Assembly: GCA_910579395.1 (NCBI GenBank)
Contig: CAJTUC010000008.1
Span: 1 to 64,000 of the forward strand
Length of the DNA stretch: 64,000 nucleotides
Reading direction: 5' to 3'
From: an uncultured Lachnospiraceae bacterium
GTDB taxonomy: Bacteria; Bacillota; Clostridia; Lachnospirales; Lachnospiraceae
The notes under the pieces: model-generated
Told to the model about the DNA's origin: nothing
The model's input: the letters and a program-made list of their open reading frames with translations, nothing else
The model's database searches: none
Part shown: piece after piece, positions 59,701-64,000 of the stretch
Position numbering within the stretch: the first letter of the stretch is position 1
Layout: every line of letters starts with the position of its first letter
Position numbers and translations under genes: made by a program

Positions 59701-62127
59701 GTAAATGCGACTAAAAATATTGTAATACCGGAAGGCGTTGATTCTATCGATGTATACGGTTTTCGTTATAATCTGGATGCGGAAGGAAAGCCGGCCGACT
59801 CGCAATTAGGCAGTAACAGTGGAAATTACAGTACTTACTTCCAGGGGAAATTATGGAGCACAATTACCAATAATATGTATACTTCCGATAAGGGCGAAAA
59901 TGTTGTTCCAGGACTCTTTAGCGGAACATTCAAGGATTACCCGGGCGGCAGTACGGAATATGAGAAGGACGAACGCGGAAATGATTTGATTGAATCCGTA
60001 ACGATGAACAGCGTTAAATATTTGCCGGATTATGCATTTGATAATTGTGAACGGTTGGGAATGGTAGTGCTTGGACCGGATTGTGCTGATATTGGGACAG
60101 CGCCTTTCAGAGGATGTAGCCGCTTACAGACTGTCGGAAATAATGATTATTACACGACGGACAACGGCATTGTTTATTCCAAAAATAAAGATGGTTCTTT
60201 GACGATTGAAGAGTGTCTCTCCGCAAGAGGCAGTTTGGTCGGTCAGGCATATATAGATGCGACGGTAGACCCGAATATTGCAAAGGTAAGTGAAATCAAG
60301 GCGGGTGCGTTTGAAGATTGTATTAATATTTCTACAATAGATTTGAGCCAGACGGCAGGACTGACAAGTATACCTGAAGATTGTTTCAAAAATTGCCGAA
60401 GCCTTGACATCGCTACTGGAACAAGCAGAGGGCTTTCTTCTGTCGAACTGCCCGAGTCTGTAAATAGTATTAAGAGTGAGGCATTTGCGGGAGATACACC
60501 GATTAAGGTAACGATTCCAGGCCGAGAGGTCTTCATCGCATCGGATGCTTTTATACATAACGATGTGGGTGTTATTATCAGAACTTATCCGGGTACTTCA
60601 GCGCATGAGTATGCTACCTACTATAAGATGGGGCTTGATGATACGCTTGGCGTAAAATGCCTCGTTACATTCTTGGATTATGATGGTACAGAGTTGAAAT
60701 CAGGCTACATCGAAAGCGACTCTTATGCCGAGGCACCGGAATTCCCTAAGAGGGATAAGTGGATTTATACAGGATGGCGCGCAGCCAATGGCGCGGACAT
60801 TAAGGATCGGATTAAGGAAGATACGATATTTGTAGCCCAGGGATATTCTACCGATACGATGGTTGACGGTAAGTATAAGGTCGAGTTCTTTGATACAATA
60901 GACTTTAAGTTACTCAGTACGCAGTACGTTGAAAGCGGTCAAAATGCAGTTGAACCGAGAGTACCTGAACATGCGGGATATTCTTTCGTAAGTTGGAGTG
61001 ATACCTTTACGAATATTACGAGCAATAAGACGATATTCACCATCTTTAACGTGACCGGTTCAAGTGGAACCAGCGGCGGCACGACCAATACGAGCGGCGG
61101 TACGACGACCAACCCGAGCGGCGGTACGACCAACACCAGCAACGGAACAACTAATACCAGCCGCGGTACGACTTCAACCAGCAGCGGTACGACCAGTAGT
61201 TCCACGAGTTCTTCATCGACGTCAGCAACTTCTACGTCAGGACAGAATGCGGGAATGTATTCTGTAACGGTCGTTAACGGAAGCGGTAGCGGAACTTATC
61301 CGGCAGGTTCGACGGTCCTGATTATGGCGAATGAACCGGCAGAAGGCAAACAGTTCAGCAAGTGGGTACTCAATTCACAGGGGGTAACACTGGCCAATGT
61401 CAGCACGACACTGACGACCTTCGTAATGCCATCGAGCAATGTTGTTGTAACGGCTGAGTTTATCGATAAGGCAGCTGCGCCGACGACAGGAACGGTCAGC
61501 ACAAGACCAGCGGGTACTACAGGCAGTAGTAACAGCGGCAATGGAAGTAATGGCGGTACAAGAGTGGATATTACAAAGCCGGGCATCAATAATAAAGATT
61601 TGGCGACGGCAAATGTCAACGGCTCAACGGATAACTTCATTGTGAAGATTTCCGAGACACCGGAGGCAACACAGGCTGTTATGAATGCACTGACGAATAA
61701 ATATGGAAGTCTTGACAATCTGCTGTATTACGCAATGGATATCAGCTTGTATGATTCCACTGGAACAACGAAGATTACGGATACAACAGGTCTGACGGTG
61801 GATATCACGATACCGCTTCCGGATGCGTTGATCACATATGGCGGCAATAATATGATGGGAGCTGTTGTATCAGGCCAGATGGAGGACTTGGCTGAGAGAT
61901 TTACAACAATTAACGGTGTGCCATGTATCAGCTTTACTGCGACACACTTCTCACCGTATACGATTTATGTCAATACGCAGAATTTGTCTGAAGGTCTGCT
62001 GGATACAACACCTAAGACGGGGGACCCGATTCATCCGAAGTGGTTCTTATCGCTTGGTCTTGCGTGTCTGTCTGTCATTCTCTTCATGAAGAAGGATAAG
62101 AAGGCAGTGGTCAGAAGAACAGCATAA
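56776..62127 (+). CDS. BspA-like LRR surface protein with sortase signal
   Basis: A 1,783-residue secreted surface protein. The signal peptide is residues about 1-45 (basic start, then LAAVLMITAIAVAAIPV). Residues about 330-800 and 1080-1270 hold BspA-type LRR_5 repeats (IGEEAFADATMLNSINLANV, VGKRAFSNCVRLETVTFAQG, IGYGAFAKCSSLQKLNL). Residues about 1295-1415 contain two InlB B-repeat-like units (VTFLDYDGTELKSGY, VEFFDTIDFKLLSTQYV). A Gly/Ser/Thr-rich linker (about 1425-1490) is followed by another InlB-like unit, then a C-terminal domain and the sorting signal PKTGD (Pro at 1746) with a hydrophobic stretch (WFLSLGLACLSVILFM) and a basic tail. Sortase B, 0.8 kb upstream, probably anchors it. 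BspA-like proteins commonly bind fibronectin or other bacteria. Confidence 0.9.
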   Translation: MSKKTPVKKSKRRLKRSVRRSLAAVLMITAIAVAAIPVPENVAAPDGGVSALADEKEDVHANAMKDFGYDPSEQGDASNVDINLGRYAGKTVSELLDAGVFAQEGETGSGDTSGKKVYQSLAIRTIDGTDVLSWQFLYYQERNPSSAGPGGVVIQYNQEYTADKVNLSLMPITAYETVTVENYNKFWSGAAVAVEKIYSYDLYKSGGTTDAQKRDLSFFETYFPEEYRSKTEEFRKYQAAGEPAGQEPEVLTKIPTELADTQKLQYYCDVNMRAYGSGYTLRSVLDNRVQIDGASGGGMIYVAYGGKPAEGYSNDENGYLVQSRSVAMMIAIGDQALKGVSSVENMVISDMIQYIGEEAFADATMLNSINLANVKNVGKRAFSNCVRLETVTFAQGLDTVGAHCFSGCTALKQIELPVSVKKIGYGAFAKCSSLQKLNLDNISVACVIDDYAFFDCYSLNEIKMENANITDIGKGAFAVETGSQQFGITMPRSMQTSIADFMFAGRIGLQYVVFPQWRAGNNGGNIKVSNTAFHDCTNLEYVEFPAPETQPSACGYVTYDSDMLFADVINLSFYVKGPYRNANGGAASPRECTWDAVTAVDGMSIPYLYKLNGKDYYEVAYYEYDDKGNKIGGYLLCIDQDGVLTSCTTMEGYKPGTKLEIPNMVGNTKVQGIATDCFANFQDGKEKVQVLRIKDDSISVINDSTFENWPELREVYIGNSVTKVGNNAFKGCSNLVDVTFGSPANGNHAGFTIGTDAFKTESQQLTFHGDIVKGYAPFEWAVAPDNIIQTANGIRVCYRSLSPSYLTVMYNPITKYVTLLDYPKYSQVESILEETHRTNGDIPDGQTYVQWRVAALYAPYNITDDPTYDSYRTAFADAWAAAATDEEREAIYNDKALYGPWVKDVANWEDWKTPGSSGGSGDSAFNTLSDFLFEPIVVYAAEQPLAYYSKFKYDVIENVTSNDPYRAPTQEELDLVNATKNIVIPEGVDSIDVYGFRYNLDAEGKPADSQLGSNSGNYSTYFQGKLWSTITNNMYTSDKGENVVPGLFSGTFKDYPGGSTEYEKDERGNDLIESVTMNSVKYLPDYAFDNCERLGMVVLGPDCADIGTAPFRGCSRLQTVGNNDYYTTDNGIVYSKNKDGSLTIEECLSARGSLVGQAYIDATVDPNIAKVSEIKAGAFEDCINISTIDLSQTAGLTSIPEDCFKNCRSLDIATGTSRGLSSVELPESVNSIKSEAFAGDTPIKVTIPGREVFIASDAFIHNDVGVIIRTYPGTSAHEYATYYKMGLDDTLGVKCLVTFLDYDGTELKSGYIESDSYAEAPEFPKRDKWIYTGWRAANGADIKDRIKEDTIFVAQGYSTDTMVDGKYKVEFFDTIDFKLLSTQYVESGQNAVEPRVPEHAGYSFVSWSDTFTNITSNKTIFTIFNVTGSSGTSGGTTNTSGGTTTNPSGGTTNTSNGTTNTSRGTTSTSSGTTSSSTSSSSTSATSTSGQNAGMYSVTVVNGSGSGTYPAGSTVLIMANEPAEGKQFSKWVLNSQGVTLANVSTTLTTFVMPSSNVVVTAEFIDKAAAPTTGTVSTRPAGTTGSSNSGNGSNGGTRVDITKPGINNKDLATANVNGSTDNFIVKISETPEATQAVMNALTNKYGSLDNLLYYAMDISLYDSTGTTKITDTTGLTVDITIPLPDALITYGGNNMMGAVVSGQMEDLAERFTTINGVPCISFTATHFSPYTIYVNTQNLSEGLLDTTPKTGDPIHPKWFLSLGLACLSVILFMKKDKKAVVRRTA

Positions 62128-62152
62128 CAGATGATTCGTGGGAGTGAGTCCT

Positions 62153-64000
62153 ATGGGAAAAAAGATTAGAAGAGCAATAGGAGCTATGATGATGGCGATA
62201 GCAATCGCCATCACACAGCTGCCTGTGTCGGATGTAGAAGCGGAAGGCTCGGCTGCAGATAATGCGGCTGAGAACGTTGCTTCTGTGTCTGATTTTCAAG
62301 TGAATGGAACTACATTAGTGAAATACAATGGCACGTCTGAGAACGTGTCTATTTCTAATTATGTGGAAAAGATTGAGGCGGAGGCATTTGCCGGCAATGA
62401 GTATATCCGGACGGTCGAACTGGGCAATGGTGTGTTGAGTATAGGTTCCGGCGCTTTCAAAGGATGCAGCCAGTTGCAGTCGGTAACGATAGCGAATTCT
62501 GTGGAGACGATAGGACAGGCGGCTTTTGCGGACTGCCCTTTATTAAGTGATGTTCAGATCGGAAAAGGATTGAAAGAACTTGGGAATGGTGCTTTTGCGG
62601 GCGATACGAGTCTGGCATCGGTGAATTTTAGTAGCAGCAATCCCAATTTTACCTGTGAGGACGGTGTCATTTACAGTAAAGATGGCGGAAGCACGCTGTA
62701 TGCAGTGCTGGCGGGGAGGCAGAATGGATATTACGCAATGCCTTCTACAGTCAGTACGATCAAGGCCTATGCTTTCTGGGGCGATGAGAATTTGCAGAGT
62801 GTGGATATCAGCGGCAATGTAAACGAAATTTCAGCCTATGCCTTTTCTAATTGTTGTAATTTGAAACTTGTGAATATTCCCTATTCGGTAAGGACGATTT
62901 CGCTAAAGGCTTTTGAAGATTGTGTCCGTCTGCGCAATATCACGGTTCCTATTTCTGTTAATTCCATACACAGCACGGCATTTGATGGCTGTACAAAGCT
63001 GAATATCCATGCGGAAGAGGGAAGTGTGGCGAAGGCGTTTGCGGATACGCTGGTCTTAGAAGATATTGAGGTGGCGGAGTATGAGGATACGCCGCTTGAT
63101 ACGATTAACGGTATCGGTTCGGGAAACGATGATGCACAGGAAGAGACATCAGAAGTGGTGGACTATTATCATGAAGTGACCCATATCAATCCGCTGGAAT
63201 CGGAAGAGGACCCTTCTGTAAAAGGAAAATCCAGAATTCTTGATGACCAGGTCGTTATTTTCATGGATAATGCGAGCGCGACTGTTAATACCGGCAATGC
63301 GGATATGACTGAGTATGAGGGAATCGTGTTCGGCGATACAGGAGAGACGATTGCGAGCATTTCCGGCAATACGGGTAAAAAGGGTTCTGCATTTCCGAAA
63401 TATACAATCGTGAATGATTCAATCATTGCCGACCAGGCGTATTATAATGATGAACGGGCGTACATCGAAATACCGGATACCATTAAGGAAATCGGCGATT
63501 TTGCTTTTGCACGTTCTGCGCTGACGGATGCCGTGATTCCGGAAGGCGTTTCCCGGATTGGGTACGCGGCTTTCTATCATTGTGACGGATTGACTAATGT
63601 GGTCATCCCTAATACGGTGACGGAAATTGGGCCATCGGCTTTTGCCAATACCGCATGGCTTCAGAATTGGGAACAGAGCACTGGTGAGAACTTTTTGATT
63701 GTCGGAGATGGTATTTTATTGGATTACCGCGGAGCAGATAATGTCGTTGTTATTCCGGACGGTGTAAAAACAATCGGTGCGGATGCGTTTGCATCAAATA
63801 AGAGCATCACAAAAGTAATTATCCCTGCCAGTGTGGAAACGATTGGAGAGGGCGCTTTTGCCGGATGCAGCAGTCTGTCGGAAACAGAAGGCGGCCAGTC
63901 GGTGCGCCGGATAAGGGACAGAGCTTTTCAAGGATGTCCGATACAAACGGTTCGGATTCCGGCCTCTGTAGAAGAAATTGGACTCAGAGCCTTTGATACG
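62153..64000 (+). CDS. Second BspA-like LRR surface protein, cut by the window end
   Basis: At least 616 codons, open to the last base. The ATG at 62153 follows gggagtgag, 25 bases after the previous gene's stop. A signal peptide is at residues 1-30 (RRAIGAMMMAIAIAITQLPV). LRR_5 repeats follow almost at once (SIGSGAFKGCSQLQSVTIAN, TIGQAAFADCPLLSDVQIGK, TIKAYAFWGDENLQSVDISG). Residues about 285-430 are a non-LRR insertion (EVTHINPLESEEDPSVKGKS, then a beta-type region), and LRR_5 repeats resume to the end. The tandem order suggests duplication of the surface gene with divergence. Whether it has a sorting signal cannot be seen here. Confidence 0.85.
   Translation, partial: MGKKIRRAIGAMMMAIAIAITQLPVSDVEAEGSAADNAAENVASVSDFQVNGTTLVKYNGTSENVSISNYVEKIEAEAFAGNEYIRTVELGNGVLSIGSGAFKGCSQLQSVTIANSVETIGQAAFADCPLLSDVQIGKGLKELGNGAFAGDTSLASVNFSSSNPNFTCEDGVIYSKDGGSTLYAVLAGRQNGYYAMPSTVSTIKAYAFWGDENLQSVDISGNVNEISAYAFSNCCNLKLVNIPYSVRTISLKAFEDCVRLRNITVPISVNSIHSTAFDGCTKLNIHAEEGSVAKAFADTLVLEDIEVAEYEDTPLDTINGIGSGNDDAQEETSEVVDYYHEVTHINPLESEEDPSVKGKSRILDDQVVIFMDNASATVNTGNADMTEYEGIVFGDTGETIASISGNTGKKGSAFPKYTIVNDSIIADQAYYNDERAYIEIPDTIKEIGDFAFARSALTDAVIPEGVSRIGYAAFYHCDGLTNVVIPNTVTEIGPSAFANTAWLQNWEQSTGENFLIVGDGILLDYRGADNVVVIPDGVKTIGADAFASNKSITKVIIPASVETIGEGAFAGCSSLSETEGGQSVRRIRDRAFQGCPIQTVRIPASVEEIGLRAFDT

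Overview
The window looks like a low-to-mid GC, endospore-forming Gram-positive bacterium, most likely a gut Lachnospiraceae (Clostridia) chromosome. This is inferred from the sporulation and germination genes (GerW/YtfJ, a SleB-type hydrolase, a SpoIID/LytB protein), a Phe T-box leader, a class B sortase and BspA-type leucine-rich-repeat surface proteins. No rRNA or tRNA gene was found, so the taxon is an inference from gene content.

Positions 1 to about 12,100 are the right part of a tailed (siphovirus-type) prophage: tape measure C-terminus, distal tail protein, Gp37-like tail protein, a baseplate or fibre protein, then a complete diversity-generating retroelement (DGR). The DGR has a variable tip protein ending in the variable repeat VR, a GAAA-tetraloop hairpin just after VR, avd, the template repeat TR and a DGR-type reverse transcriptase. 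VR and TR differ at nine sites and every one is an adenine in TR. Holin and a three-domain lysin follow, then a separately promoted small operon (46-aa protein, ribbon-helix-helix protein, HIRAN-like membrane protein with a G10 tract) and an IS30-type DDE transposase that shares the phage's codon style. The phage/host junction lies at about 12,000-12,250.

Positions 12,250-31,070 are host housekeeping and envelope genes: two membrane proteins, an ApbE-like lipoprotein, a GH25 muramidase, an AP2/HNH-like gene, a SleB-like hydrolase, a three-gene membrane operon, thrC, citrate synthase, deoC, an M24 aminopeptidase, ytfI-like/gerW, a J-domain protein, rpmB and pckA. A 5' group II intron remnant follows the pckA terminator. 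Positions 31,500-50,800 hold a transglutaminase-like protein, a probable 6S-like ncRNA, a SpoIID/LytB protein, a YihY protein, T-box-pheS-pheT, an M18 aminopeptidase, queA, a PilZ protein, a VanZ protein, tyrA, an EF-G paralogue, leuS and two small conserved genes. Positions 50,900-64,000 are surface and signalling genes: a Cys/Gly-rich peptide, an EAL-domain membrane protein, a secreted protein, sortase B, and two large BspA-like LRR proteins. The first BspA protein carries a PKTGD sorting signal and the second runs off the window.

The best leads are: the DGR on a phage that also carries a DDE transposase; a moron operon controlled by paired palindromic operators and containing a phase-variation-prone G10 tract; a family of paired-hairpin intergenic elements that abut stop codons or promoters in the host part; and several tandem-repeat leaders.
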